34,134 nt of DNA from Burkholderiales bacterium (GCA_020845995.1 JADLES010000265.1:1-34134); one strand, 5' to 3'; counted from the first letter of the stretch, positions 8,394 through 17,819 are shown. Made by a program: numbers and translations. The notes: generated by a model from the letters alone, not told the origin.

Positions 8394-8408
8394 GCAAATT
8401 CCAGGCCT
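8394..8408 (-). promoter_or_regulatory. Probable sigma-54 promoter of pilin copy 2
   Basis: Read on the minus strand this is AGGCCT-N5-TTGC. It keeps the invariant GG and GC at the correct ten-base spacing and a perfect TTGC, but the -24 box is weaker than that of copy 1. It lies 64 bases upstream of the ATG, almost the same distance as in copy 1 (60). A T/A-rich stretch at 8420-8480 lies further upstream, where an activator or DNA-bending protein could bind. The rest of 8331..8537 shows no gene. Confidence 0.6.
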
Positions 8409-8537
8409 GCGGGGAGCATTTACAGTACATTGATTTTATTGATAACTTTTTTTTGACCATCGTTGATCTTTTTGTCCGACCTGCCAAGGCTGACACGTCC
8501 GGTCGAAAACGACAATTTTGGGCAGTCGGGCGAGCGC

Positions 8538-10763
8538 TCAAACGTCGATGCGCTGCGGCGCGATGCCGGATGTATGCAGGGCCCACATCCGCGCATAGGC
8601 TTGCTCGAGGTCGCGGACATATGCAGGCGTATCAAAAAGCGCCGCGGTCCTCCGGTTCGCGTCGAGCCGCCGTCTCAGCCCGCCGATCGTGTCCGGCGAC
8701 CGCGCGAGGCGTAACGCAAGCGCTTCGTAGTCCGCCATGGAGTGCGTAATCAGTTCCGGCATGCCTGCCGCGCTCAGCAGGCTGCCCGCAACGCGCGCGG
8801 CGAAGGTCTCCCCGGCGCAGGTCAGCACCGGCACGCCAACCCAGAGCGCGTCGCTGGCGGTGGTATGCGCGTTGTACGGCGCGGTATCCAGGAACAGGTC
8901 CCCGGCCCGCACGCGCCCGAGGTGCCTGTCGAGCGGAAGCTTCGGGGCGAAGATCAGGCGCTCGGGAGCCACGCCGCACGCGCGCGCTTCGCGGCGCAGG
9001 TTCTGCGTCGATCGCGGACTGCCTTCCAGCAGCCACAGCACGCTGCCGGGAAGCGCCGCCAGCAGCCGCATCCAGACCGCGAAAACCTGCGGCAGGATCT
9101 TGTAGGTCTGGTTAAAGCAGCAAAAAACGAATGCATCCTCGGGCAGGCCGAGCTCCCGCCGCGACGGCGTTGCGGCCACCGCCCGGCGTCTGTCGACCAC
9201 GAAGAAGCTGCCCGGCATCATCACCAGGTTCTCCGCGTAGTCCGCTGCATGCGCCTCCGGTATGACGAATCGGTCGGCCACCAGATAGTCGATGAACTCG
9301 GCCCCCATGGTCGCCGGATATCCTATGTAGCTGACCTGAAGCGGCGCGGGCCGCAGGGCGGTGATTTCGGTGCGCGCATGCTGCGTGTGACCCTTCAGAT
9401 CGACGAGGATATCGACGCCACGCGCATGGATGGAGGCCGCCGCCGCGGAGTGCGACAGCGGCGCAATGTCCTCAAAGTGCTCGAAGGCGCGCGCAAGGCG
9501 CGCTCTCATCGGGCTGCCGTCATCCGGACCGTACGAGAAAGCCACGACCTCGAAGCGGCTCCGATCGTGCAGCTCGAACAGCTCCGCCATCACGTAGGCG
9601 GTGACATGCTCATGGAAATCCGCCGAGAGATACCCGATCGTCAGCCTGGATTTCTGGTCGCGGCGAAAGCGAAATCCCTGCGCCTGGCGGTCGCGCGCAA
9701 CGGCGCGCGCATGGCGCGCAGAAAACGCCCGCGCGCACCGCAGCTGCTCGGCGCGCGTCGACGGGATCGACAGCAGGCTGAATGGACTGATCGGGGTCTC
9801 CGATTGTTGCTGGACGCTGCCGCGCTGGCGCTCGCAGAGTTCCTCGAAACGCGACCAATCGCAGGCATTCTGCAGCTCGAACAGCAGACCTTCCCTGATG
9901 GCCGCATCTTCCGGTCGCAAGCGCTCGGCTGTCCGGTAGCTTGCGAGCGCCTCGTCGCGTTCCCCGCGCAGGCTGTGGATGGTCGCCAGATTGAAATGGG
10001 CGATCGCCATTTCGGGCGCCAACTCGATGCAATTGCGGAAACAGGCCTGCGCCTCGTCGAGCTTGCCTTGGCGGACCAGCGCGCTGCCAAGATTGTTGGC
10101 GGCGATGGCGGCCTCTGGCGCAAGCCGCACCGCAGTCCGATAGTGAACCACCGCCTCGTCCAGGCGGCCCTCCTCCTGCAACAGGTTGGCGAGGTCGTTG
10201 TGCGCCTCGGCCAGGTCGGGATCCAGTTGCAGGGCCTGACCGAAGCACTCCATCGCCTCATCCAGGCGGCCGAGCCCTTTGCAGGCGAGGCCGAGCTGAT
10301 GGTGCGCAAAGGCGTTGCCCGGCGCTTGCCGCAGCGCGCGCCGGAGGACCTGTGCGGCCTCCTCGGCGCTGGAGCGCAATTGCAGCAGGGTGCCGAGATG
10401 CAGGAGCGCTTCTTGATCCTCGGGAGACAGCTCAAGTACCCGCCGAAAATACTCTTCCGCCTTGTCAAGCCGGCCGGCCTCGCGCTCGATCACGGCGAGG
10501 TTGAAGAGCGACGGCACATGACGTGGCGCGAACCGCAATGCCCGCCGGTAGCAGTCCGCCGCCCGCTCTCGGTTCCCCGCCGCCCGGCACGCGTTACCCA
10601 GGGAATTCGCGAATTCGTGGTTGCCGGGCGCCAGATCCAGCGCCCGCTCGAGTTCGGCGAGGGCCGGCTCTAGCCTGTTCGCCGCCAGGTGCTCCAGGCC
10701 ACGGCGGTGGTGGGCAGCGGACGCCTGCCGCGGCTCGCCGTTGCCGCTGAAGGGCCAGATCAT
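8538..10763 (-). CDS. TPR/GT41 O-GlcNAc-transferase-like glycosyltransferase
   Basis: This 741-residue protein has about eight TPR units at 15-290 and a GT41 catalytic region at about 373-728. It is closer to eukaryotic OGT than the two copies in the giant fusion. It keeps ADFHEHV (His386), DLKGHTQHARTE (His459), CCFNQTYKI (Lys555), SVLWLLEGS, and NAHTTASDALW with GVPVLT in the nucleotide-binding half. No signal peptide or membrane segment is seen, so it should act in the cytosol on Ser/Thr (or Asn, as in HMW1C relatives) of a protein chosen by the TPRs. It starts four bases after the stop of the spermidine-synthase-like gene and is surely co-transcribed with it. The next gene downstream is pilin copy 2. 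Confidence 0.92.
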   Translation of the reverse strand: MIWPFSGNGEPRQASAAHHRRGLEHLAANRLEPALAELERALDLAPGNHEFANSLGNACRAAGNRERAADCYRRALRFAPRHVPSLFNLAVIEREAGRLDKAEEYFRRVLELSPEDQEALLHLGTLLQLRSSAEEAAQVLRRALRQAPGNAFAHHQLGLACKGLGRLDEAMECFGQALQLDPDLAEAHNDLANLLQEEGRLDEAVVHYRTAVRLAPEAAIAANNLGSALVRQGKLDEAQACFRNCIELAPEMAIAHFNLATIHSLRGERDEALASYRTAERLRPEDAAIREGLLFELQNACDWSRFEELCERQRGSVQQQSETPISPFSLLSIPSTRAEQLRCARAFSARHARAVARDRQAQGFRFRRDQKSRLTIGYLSADFHEHVTAYVMAELFELHDRSRFEVVAFSYGPDDGSPMRARLARAFEHFEDIAPLSHSAAAASIHARGVDILVDLKGHTQHARTEITALRPAPLQVSYIGYPATMGAEFIDYLVADRFVIPEAHAADYAENLVMMPGSFFVVDRRRAVAATPSRRELGLPEDAFVFCCFNQTYKILPQVFAVWMRLLAALPGSVLWLLEGSPRSTQNLRREARACGVAPERLIFAPKLPLDRHLGRVRAGDLFLDTAPYNAHTTASDALWVGVPVLTCAGETFAARVAGSLLSAAGMPELITHSMADYEALALRLARSPDTIGGLRRRLDANRRTAALFDTPAYVRDLEQAYARMWALHTSGIAPQRIDV

Positions 10764-10767
10764 CCGC

Positions 10768-13707
10768 TCAGCGCTCCGCCTTCGCGAACAGGTGCCCGCT
10801 CAGCAACTCCGGCAGGACATTGTCCCTGTCGCTGCTCACCGACGACGAGAAACGGTGCCAGAGCTCCTGCGCACGCCGGCGCTCGCCGCCCGCAAGCCGG
10901 CCGAGAATCGCGGCCGCGAGCAGGTAATCGGCATGCGACCCTGGCCCGAAATCGCCGGCAGCAAGCAGCGATTCCGCGGTGACGGCCATCCGCATTGCGT
11001 CGCGCGCATCCACGGCGGCAAACAGCTCGAGCCATTCCGCCAGCGCTCCGCCAGTGCCGCACCTGCGCAGCGCCTGCCAGAAGTCGCGGCTCTCGTTCGC
11101 CGCCAGATACGGCAGGAGAGTGTTCGCGATCGAAAACAGCTGATCCACCGATAACCGCGTCTCCCGCGCGGGGCAGGCGAGCGCGATGCGCGCCACTTGC
11201 GCGCCGCTGCGCACTCCGGCGGGCAAACCCTCGAGCCGCCGGTCGTCCCCCGCGAGCAGATACGCGAGCTGCTGCTGCGCGGCGTGCGCCGACTCGCTAC
11301 GTTTCAGCCATGCCCGCGGAACCACCTCTGCGCCCTGTCGCGCCGCACCGCCGAGGAACTCGATCGCGGGTATGGGCATCCGGCCGAGCTGGATCACTTC
11401 GGTAGCGCGCGCGCCCATGAACCGCGCCTTGGCCGCGTTCTGGTCGAGAATCGGGAAATAGTCGGAATTCGGCGCGATGCCAAAGCGCTCGAAATACGGC
11501 TGCAGAGCCACGCGGGGGCCGATGCGGAACAGCTCCAGGTCCGCGATGCCACGCACCTGCAGCCGTTCAAGGGCCGCGGCGAGGCGTGGTTGCCGGAAGG
11601 CGGCCGCGGAGACAGGCGGCACCGGGCCGCTTTTTACCGCCACAATGATCAGGTTGGCTTCGTCGGACGCGTACAGCTCGTAGCCGGAGAAATTTCTCGC
11701 CAGCGCCTTGACCACCGACGCGACCAGCGCGGGCTCCATTTCATAGAGCTGCAGCCACTGCACGAACAGCCCGCCCGCCTCGAGGTGGCGGCCGATGCGG
11801 CGGTAGAACTCGTCGCTGAACAGGCTCGCCACGCCGCTGACCCAGGGATTGGAGGGCTCCGATACGATGATGTCGTAGCGCTTGCCGTGCAGGGAGAAGA
11901 AGGTCCTGGCGTCTTCGATATGGATATGGCTGCGCGGGTCGTCGAAAACGGCGGCATTGCGCGGGCGAAAGCCGCGCGCGGCTTCCACCATCGCCGGTTC
12001 GATCTCGACGGTGTCGAGTTCGCGCAGGACCTCCGAGCCGAGCAGCACATGGCTGGAGATCCCGGAGCCGATGCCGATGACGGCGGCGCTGCGCGCGCCG
12101 GGGTGCAGCAGCACCGGCAGCGCGCCGGTCAGGACCATGACTGGCTCGTCGTCGCTCGCCTCGGCGCCCGGCGCGACGTTGACCATCGCATCCGACTTGC
12201 CGTTGGTGACGATCGACAGGCGGTCGCCGGAACGCACGAGATTGACGGTGGCAGATTTGCCATCCCGGTGGAAAATGACCTCGGCCTCGCCGCGGCGAAT
12301 CAGCCTGCCGTCACGGTAGACGCCCGACGCCATCTTGAGGGAATCGAGCTCCACCCAGGCCAGGGTCCCGGCCAGGCATGCGCCGCCGAACGCGCCGGCA
12401 AGCGCAGGCGCTATCCGGCCGGCGGTACGCCACAGCAGCACCAGCCCCACTCCGATGTCGAGGGACGATCCCAGAGTGATCAGTCCTTTCAGCCCGACGT
12501 GCGGCATCGCCAGATGCATCCCCAGCACCACGCCGGCGATCGCCCCGACGGTATTCAGGGCGTAGACGGCCCCGATCGCGCGCTCGCCGCCGCCGTGCCT
12601 CATCAGCGTGTGCGTGATCAACGGCAGGGTCATGCCGGCGCAGAATGCCGCGGGAAACATCACCGCGAGCGCGATCAGGTGGCTGCCGATATTGAACGCC
12701 GCGTAGCCACGCTCGGTGCGCGCGACCGCCTCCATCAGGATCTGCATCAACTCGAAGGTCTGGCCGTAAAGCGGCAGCGTCGCCAGCGCGAGCAGCCCCA
12801 TCGCGACCTGAATCACGCCGAGCGCTCTCTCGGGAACGGCGATCGCGTCGATCCGCCGCCGGATCCAGAGGCCCCCGAGCGCAAGCCCGAGAATGAAAGC
12901 GCTCAGCATGAGTTCGAACGCATGCGTGGACGCCCCCAGGACCATGCTGAGCATGCGAATCCAGCCGATCTCGTACAGGAAGGACGCGGCGCCGGTAAGC
13001 AGCGAAACGCCAAGCATCAGCCCGTAGCCGCCGTAGCGCGCGCCGGATCCCCCCTCCTGGCGCGGGGCGGCCGAAGGAACCGGTTGCGGCGCATCCTTCG
13101 CCATCAGCCAGACAAGCAGGGCGAGGCCGATGTTGAGCAGGCCCGCGGTCAGCACCGTGCCCGGCAAGCCGACCGCGCCGATCAGGTGGAAAGCGCTCAC
13201 CAGCACGCCGAGCGCGGCGCCGAGGCTGTTGGTGAAATACAGCATCGCGATGGTTTCCCCCGGACGCTCGGGAAAGCGTCGCAGAACTCCGGCGCTCATG
13301 AGCGGGAAGGTCGCCCCGAGGAGCACCGATTGCGGAAGGATCAGGGCGGCGGACAGCAGCCCTTTGCACGCAGCGGCCAGCGGAGCCCCCAGCGCCGGGA
13401 GCGCGATGTCATAGGCCAGATCGGTGACCGCGACGAAGCCCGCGTGGAACACGAGCGAGATGAGGCCGATGGCGGCCTCGGCCGCGGCATACAGGAGCAG
13501 CAGATTGCGCCATCGCCCGGTATTGCGGCTGCAGGCCCAGGCGCCGATCGCCATGCCGCCCATCAGGATGGCCAGCACCAGCGTCTGGGCATAGGCCGCA
13601 TGCCCGAGAAACAGCTTGAGATAGTGGCTCCAGAGGGATTCGTAAATCAGCCCGGCGAAGCCGGAGACGGCGAATACCGCGAAGAACCATCCTCGAGTGA
13701 GAATCAC
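10768..13707 (-). CDS. Membrane-embedded spermidine-synthase-like protein (MFS-like/synthase fusion)
   Basis: The product is about 979 residues. Residues 1-451 hold many hydrophobic segments with MFS-like internal similarity (YESLW near 22 and YEIGW near 245 begin each half). Residues about 461-760 form a SAM/dcSAM-binding Rossmann domain. It has GIGSG (545-549), VEIEP (Glu569), EDARTF (Asp599) and SEPSNPW (616-622). Residues 770-979 are a helical extension without a recognised domain. True aminopropyltransferases carry a catalytic Asp where this protein has the Glu of SEPSNPW, so polyamine synthesis is doubtful. GTG 13707 is preferred because AAGGCGG lies six bases upstream. A TTG at 13734 would add nine residues. 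It is in an operon with the GT41 gene downstream. Confidence 0.85.
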   Translation of the reverse strand: MILTRGWFFAVFAVSGFAGLIYESLWSHYLKLFLGHAAYAQTLVLAILMGGMAIGAWACSRNTGRWRNLLLLYAAAEAAIGLISLVFHAGFVAVTDLAYDIALPALGAPLAAACKGLLSAALILPQSVLLGATFPLMSAGVLRRFPERPGETIAMLYFTNSLGAALGVLVSAFHLIGAVGLPGTVLTAGLLNIGLALLVWLMAKDAPQPVPSAAPRQEGGSGARYGGYGLMLGVSLLTGAASFLYEIGWIRMLSMVLGASTHAFELMLSAFILGLALGGLWIRRRIDAIAVPERALGVIQVAMGLLALATLPLYGQTFELMQILMEAVARTERGYAAFNIGSHLIALAVMFPAAFCAGMTLPLITHTLMRHGGGERAIGAVYALNTVGAIAGVVLGMHLAMPHVGLKGLITLGSSLDIGVGLVLLWRTAGRIAPALAGAFGGACLAGTLAWVELDSLKMASGVYRDGRLIRRGEAEVIFHRDGKSATVNLVRSGDRLSIVTNGKSDAMVNVAPGAEASDDEPVMVLTGALPVLLHPGARSAAVIGIGSGISSHVLLGSEVLRELDTVEIEPAMVEAARGFRPRNAAVFDDPRSHIHIEDARTFFSLHGKRYDIIVSEPSNPWVSGVASLFSDEFYRRIGRHLEAGGLFVQWLQLYEMEPALVASVVKALARNFSGYELYASDEANLIIVAVKSGPVPPVSAAAFRQPRLAAALERLQVRGIADLELFRIGPRVALQPYFERFGIAPNSDYFPILDQNAAKARFMGARATEVIQLGRMPIPAIEFLGGAARQGAEVVPRAWLKRSESAHAAQQQLAYLLAGDDRRLEGLPAGVRSGAQVARIALACPARETRLSVDQLFSIANTLLPYLAANESRDFWQALRRCGTGGALAEWLELFAAVDARDAMRMAVTAESLLAAGDFGPGSHADYLLAAAILGRLAGGERRRAQELWHRFSSSVSSDRDNVLPELLSGHLFAKAER

Positions 13708-13750
13708 CGCGTTCCGCCTTGCCGCACGCGCCAATCAGTGTCGCGGCCGC

Positions 13751-15427
13751 TCAGGAACCGAAGCCCGGAATCTTCGACTCGTCGACCTCGTCGATCTGTT
13801 CCTTGTCGAGGAATTGCTCAGCGTAGCGGCGGTATACCCTCTTGCGCACGAACACGTCGAACAGGTCCGGGTCGATGTGCCCGTTGAGCCTGAACCTGCC
13901 GAGGATCTCCAGGGACTCCGACAGCGTCTTGCCCTTCTTGTAGGGCCGGTCCTTGGCGGTGAGCGCCTCGAAGATGTCGGCGATGCCCATCACGCGCGCC
14001 TGCACCGACATCTGCTCGCGGGTCAGGCCTTTCGGGTAGCCCTTGCCGTCCATGCGTTCGTGGTGGCCGCCGGCGTATTCCGGGACGTTCTTCAGGTGGC
14101 GGGGCCAGGGCAGGGCTTCCAGCATCTTGATGGTCGCGACGATGTGATGGTTGATCACCTGCCGCTCTTCCGGGGTCAGGGTGCCGGCGCGAATAATGAG
14201 ATTCTTCAGCTCATCCTCGGTGAGGAAGCGCGCCTGGTGGCCGGAGATGTCGGTCCAGGTATAGCCCGCGATCGCCTTGACGCGCTCGATGTCGGCGTCA
14301 CGCATCGCCTCGCCGCCGATGTTGCAGGCGCGCAGGAACGCGCGGTCCTCGTCCAGCCGGCGCAAGCGCTCGCGGTGGCGCGCGTCAGCGGCATCGTGCT
14401 CGGCACGCTTGGCGCCGTGCGCCACCAGCAGCGCCTTCTCCTTCAGCAGTTCGATTTCCGCGTCGCGCTTAAGGACCTCGAAGCGCGTGTCGATGAGGTG
14501 GACGCGGTCGAAAATCGCCTCCAGCTTGGTCGCCTTGTCGACCACGTGCACCGGCGTGGTCACCTTGCCGCAGTCGTGCAGCAGGCCGGCGATCTTCAGC
14601 TCGTAGCGGTCCTTGTCGGTCATGGTGAACGACGACAGCGGGCCATCCTGCGTTTCGTTGACCGCCTCGGCGAGCATCATCGTCAGCTGCGGCACGCGCT
14701 GGCAATGCCCGCCCGTGTAGGGGGATTTCTCGTCGATGGCGGTGTTCATCAGGTTGATGAAGGACTCGAACAGCTCCTCCAACTGGTTGATCAGCATCCG
14801 GTTGGTGAGCGCGATCGCCGCCTGCGAGGCGAGCGATTCTGCGAGGCGCTGGTCCGAGGCCGAGAACGCCATGATCTCGCCGCCGGGTCCCTGCGCGTTG
14901 ATCAGCTGCAGCACGCCGATGATCTCGTTCTCGTGGTTCTTCATTGGCACCGTCAGGAACGATTTGGAGCGGTAGCCGGTCTTCTTGTCGAAATTGCGCG
15001 TGCCGGAGAAATCGAAACCTTCGGCGACATAGGCGTCCGGGATGTTGACCGTCTTGCCGGTCAGCGCCGCGTAGGCCGCCACCATGTTGTGGTTCGGCTT
15101 GCCGTCCTTGCCCTCCAGATGGATCGGATAGAAGGGCACCGGCGTGCCGGTGGTGCCGCCCAGGTAGTAGTGCAGCGAGGTCGTGCGCACGATCTCGAAG
15201 CGCAACGTCCGGTCCTCGGCGACCCGGTACAGCGTGCCGCCGTCGGCGCGAGTGATGGTCTTGGCGGCGACGAGGATGCTCTCGAGCAGGCGGTTGATGT
15301 CGCGCTCTGCGGAGAGCGATGCGCCGATCGCATTCAGCTGCTCGAGCCGCTGGCCGAGGTCTTCGCCCGCTTCCGCGGCAGCGAGCAGCCTGAGGCCCTG
15401 CGTGGATTCGGCGGTCGAACCGCTCAT
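13751..15427 (-). CDS. GAF and HD-GYP domain signalling protein (probable c-di-GMP phosphodiesterase)
   Basis: This 558-residue protein starts at ATG 15427, 19 bases after the stop of the GAF-ATPase gene. A GAF sensor spans about 28-210. The HD-GYP domain follows, with GGHCQRV (239-245), LLHDCGK carrying the HD pair (284-285), a His pair in INHHIV (427-428) and HHERMDGKGYP (455-465). The metal ligands and the GYP signature are intact, so hydrolysis of c-di-GMP or a related cyclic dinucleotide is likely. About 120 charged residues between the HD and the second His cluster make the domain longer than usual. No membrane segment is seen, so the GAF domain must read a cytosolic signal. Confidence 0.92.
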   Translation of the reverse strand: MSGSTAESTQGLRLLAAAEAGEDLGQRLEQLNAIGASLSAERDINRLLESILVAAKTITRADGGTLYRVAEDRTLRFEIVRTTSLHYYLGGTTGTPVPFYPIHLEGKDGKPNHNMVAAYAALTGKTVNIPDAYVAEGFDFSGTRNFDKKTGYRSKSFLTVPMKNHENEIIGVLQLINAQGPGGEIMAFSASDQRLAESLASQAAIALTNRMLINQLEELFESFINLMNTAIDEKSPYTGGHCQRVPQLTMMLAEAVNETQDGPLSSFTMTDKDRYELKIAGLLHDCGKVTTPVHVVDKATKLEAIFDRVHLIDTRFEVLKRDAEIELLKEKALLVAHGAKRAEHDAADARHRERLRRLDEDRAFLRACNIGGEAMRDADIERVKAIAGYTWTDISGHQARFLTEDELKNLIIRAGTLTPEERQVINHHIVATIKMLEALPWPRHLKNVPEYAGGHHERMDGKGYPKGLTREQMSVQARVMGIADIFEALTAKDRPYKKGKTLSESLEILGRFRLNGHIDPDLFDVFVRKRVYRRYAEQFLDKEQIDEVDESKIPGFGS

Positions 15428-15446
15428 GGGCGCCGCGGCCCCCCGG

Positions 15447-17819
15447 TCACTTGATGCAGACCGAGCGGACTTCCTTGAGGCTGGTGACTCCCGACAGGCA
15501 TTTTTCCATGCCGTCCTGCTTGAGCGTGCGCATGCCGCCTTCCATGGCCACCGCCAGCATCTCGGCCACGCGCGCCTTCTCCGCGATCAGCTTCTTCAGC
15601 GGGTCGGTCGCGATCAACAGCTCGTGCAGGCCGCAGCGGCCCTTGTAGCCGCTGTTGTTGCACTTCTCGCAGCCGACCGCCTTGTAGAACGTCAGCTGTC
15701 CCTTGTCGTTGCCGTAGGCCTTCACCCAGTCTCGGTAGACGCCTTCCATCGCCGCCTTGGGATCCTTCTTGAATGTGGAGGTGTTCTGCAGCTCCTCGCA
15801 ATATTCCTGCAGGAACGCCTTGATCTCCGGCCCCTCCGGGTTGTAGGGCTGCTTGCAGCTGCACATGCGCCGCGCGAGGCGCTGCGCGAGGATGCCGAGC
15901 AGCGCGTCGGAAAAGTTGAACGGGTCCATGCCCATGTCGAGCAGGCGGATGATCGATTCCGGCGCCGAGTTGGTGTGCAGGGTCGCGAACACCAGGTGGC
16001 CGGTGAGCGAGGCTTCGATGCCCGTGCCGGTCGTCTCCTTGTCGCGCATCTCGCCGACCATGATGATGTCCGGGTCGGCGCGCAGGAACGCCTTCATGAC
16101 CGCGGCGAAATCGAGACCCGCCTTCTTGTTCACCTGCACCTGACGCAGGCCCTTTTGCGTGATTTCCACCGGGTCTTCGGCGGTCCAGATCTTGGTGTCG
16201 GGCGTGTTCAGGTACTTGAGGACCGAGTGCAGCGTCGTGGTCTTGCCGGAGCCGGTCGGCCCGCAGACGAAGAACAGCCCGTACGGCTTGGCGACCGCCT
16301 TGGTCAGTTCCTCTAGGTTATAGGCTGAGAAGCCCATCTTCTCCAGCGGGATCGGCTCGCCGGCGGCGAGGATGCGCATGACCACGTCCTCGACGTTGCC
16401 CGCGGTCGGGATGGTGGCCACGCGCAGCTCGATGTCCAGGGGGCCGAACTTCTTGAACTTGATCTTGCCGTCCTGGGGCTTTCTCTTCTCGGAGATGTCC
16501 AGGTCGCACATGATCTTGAGCCGCGCCGCGAGCGCGGCGCGGTAGCTCGCCGGCACCTCGATGTACGGCTGCAGGTTGCCGTCGCGGCGGAAGCGGATCT
16601 CGGTCTTCGCCTTGCCGGGATACGGCTCGATGTGAATGTCCGACACGCCCTGATTGTAGGCGTCGATGATGATCTTGTTGACGAGCTTCACCAGCTCGTT
16701 GTCGGCGGCCGCGGAGACATCGTCCGCGTCGGAACCCTCCGCCGCCTCGCCGGATTCCTCGCCGCCCAGGTCGGCCAGCATGTCGCCGATGTCGCCGGTA
16801 TCGACCGCCTCGCCGCCGTAGAACTGGTTGACGGTCTCCTTGAACTCCTTCTGCGTCGTGACCTTGTAGATGAGCTTCGACTTCGGGAACACGTTGGACG
16901 CGATGCGCGAGCTGCGGATGCGCTCCGGGTCGAGGCACAGCACCGACAGGCCTTCCTTCGCCTCGTCGATCGGCAGCCACTGGTTGGCCTCGACGTATTC
17001 GCGCTTGAGGTTCTTCAGCAGGTCCATCGGCTTGATGCGGTCCGCCTTGTAGGGCTCGTACGGCGCGCCGAAGAATTTCGCCAGCGCCGCACCGATTGCC
17101 GCGACCTTCACCTGGAACTCGTCGACGAGCACCGCTTCGATGTCGATGGCCTTCTTGCGCGCCTGGCGCGAGGCGAGCTCGAACTCGCCGGCCGACAGCA
17201 CCGCGTCGGCGATCAGGTAGTCGTACTTGGTCTTGACCAGCTGCGGCTTCTGCCGCTGCTTGAACGCGATCGCGAGCGTCTGCGCGAGCTCGGTGACACC
17301 CTCCTCGGCCAGCACCCCGAACGGCACGCCTGCCTTGTTGTTGATGATCTGGATGACGCCGATCAGCTCGGCGCCGCCCTGCTCGACGATCGGCGCCACC
17401 AGCTGCTGCTTGGTGCGGTAGCCGGTTCGCTTGTCCACTTCCTGGAGGAAACGCAGGCTCGGGTTGAGCGCCTTCAGTTCCGCGTCGTCGTAGACGTCCT
17501 TGATGTTCGCCAGCTTGCGCGCCATCGCGACGTAGCCCGCGATCGAATGCTCCGCGATCGGCAGCTTGAGGTCCTTGAACGAGTTGAGCCCGGTCTTCAC
17601 CTTGGAGACGATCGACTGCTTGTCCTCGCCCAGCGAGTAGATGGTCAGCCGGTCAGCGTTGAACAGCTGGCAGATGTCCGCGCTGACATCCAGGATGATC
17701 TCGTCGATGTTGCTGGTCGCGTGGATCTTGTTCGTGACCAGTTGCAGCTGCTTCTGGAAAGCGAGCCGGAGGTTGACGTCCGTGCCTGTCGCCGAAGGAT
17801 GGCTGAGTACCGCGCTCAT
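15447..17819 (-). CDS. GspE/PilB-family assembly ATPase with N-terminal GAF domain
   Basis: This 790-residue protein starts at ATG 17819 with GGGAGA upstream. It has a GAF domain at about 38-190, an N1/MshEN-like segment at about 198-335, an acidic linker at 345-372, and a secretion ATPase at 375-790. The ATPase has Walker A GPTGSGKTTT (520-529), an Asp box from TAEDPVE, Walker B with DIIMVGEMRD (584-593) and a His box GHLVFATLHT (607-616). Zinc-binding cysteines are at 653/655 and 717/720. Such ATPases drive pilin or pseudopilin extension at the inner membrane. The N-terminal GAF domain is not usual for PilB or GspE. The RLG motif expected of c-di-GMP-binding MshEN domains is not evident. 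Confidence 0.93.
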   Translation of the reverse strand: MSAVLSHPSATGTDVNLRLAFQKQLQLVTNKIHATSNIDEIILDVSADICQLFNADRLTIYSLGEDKQSIVSKVKTGLNSFKDLKLPIAEHSIAGYVAMARKLANIKDVYDDAELKALNPSLRFLQEVDKRTGYRTKQQLVAPIVEQGGAELIGVIQIINNKAGVPFGVLAEEGVTELAQTLAIAFKQRQKPQLVKTKYDYLIADAVLSAGEFELASRQARKKAIDIEAVLVDEFQVKVAAIGAALAKFFGAPYEPYKADRIKPMDLLKNLKREYVEANQWLPIDEAKEGLSVLCLDPERIRSSRIASNVFPKSKLIYKVTTQKEFKETVNQFYGGEAVDTGDIGDMLADLGGEESGEAAEGSDADDVSAAADNELVKLVNKIIIDAYNQGVSDIHIEPYPGKAKTEIRFRRDGNLQPYIEVPASYRAALAARLKIMCDLDISEKRKPQDGKIKFKKFGPLDIELRVATIPTAGNVEDVVMRILAAGEPIPLEKMGFSAYNLEELTKAVAKPYGLFFVCGPTGSGKTTTLHSVLKYLNTPDTKIWTAEDPVEITQKGLRQVQVNKKAGLDFAAVMKAFLRADPDIIMVGEMRDKETTGTGIEASLTGHLVFATLHTNSAPESIIRLLDMGMDPFNFSDALLGILAQRLARRMCSCKQPYNPEGPEIKAFLQEYCEELQNTSTFKKDPKAAMEGVYRDWVKAYGNDKGQLTFYKAVGCEKCNNSGYKGRCGLHELLIATDPLKKLIAEKARVAEMLAVAMEGGMRTLKQDGMEKCLSGVTSLKEVRSVCIK

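Noticed and set aside
8450-8480. TTGAC...TTGAT sequence near the pilin copy 2 upstream region as a fourth Crp/Fnr site
   Set aside because: The half-sites are in direct and not inverted orientation and the -10 geometry seen at the other three sites is absent.
11197-13887. An 896-codon plus-strand open frame opposite the spermidine-synthase-like gene
   Set aside because: Low-complexity Arg/His/Gln-rich product. The minus strand carries clear membrane and Rossmann motifs.
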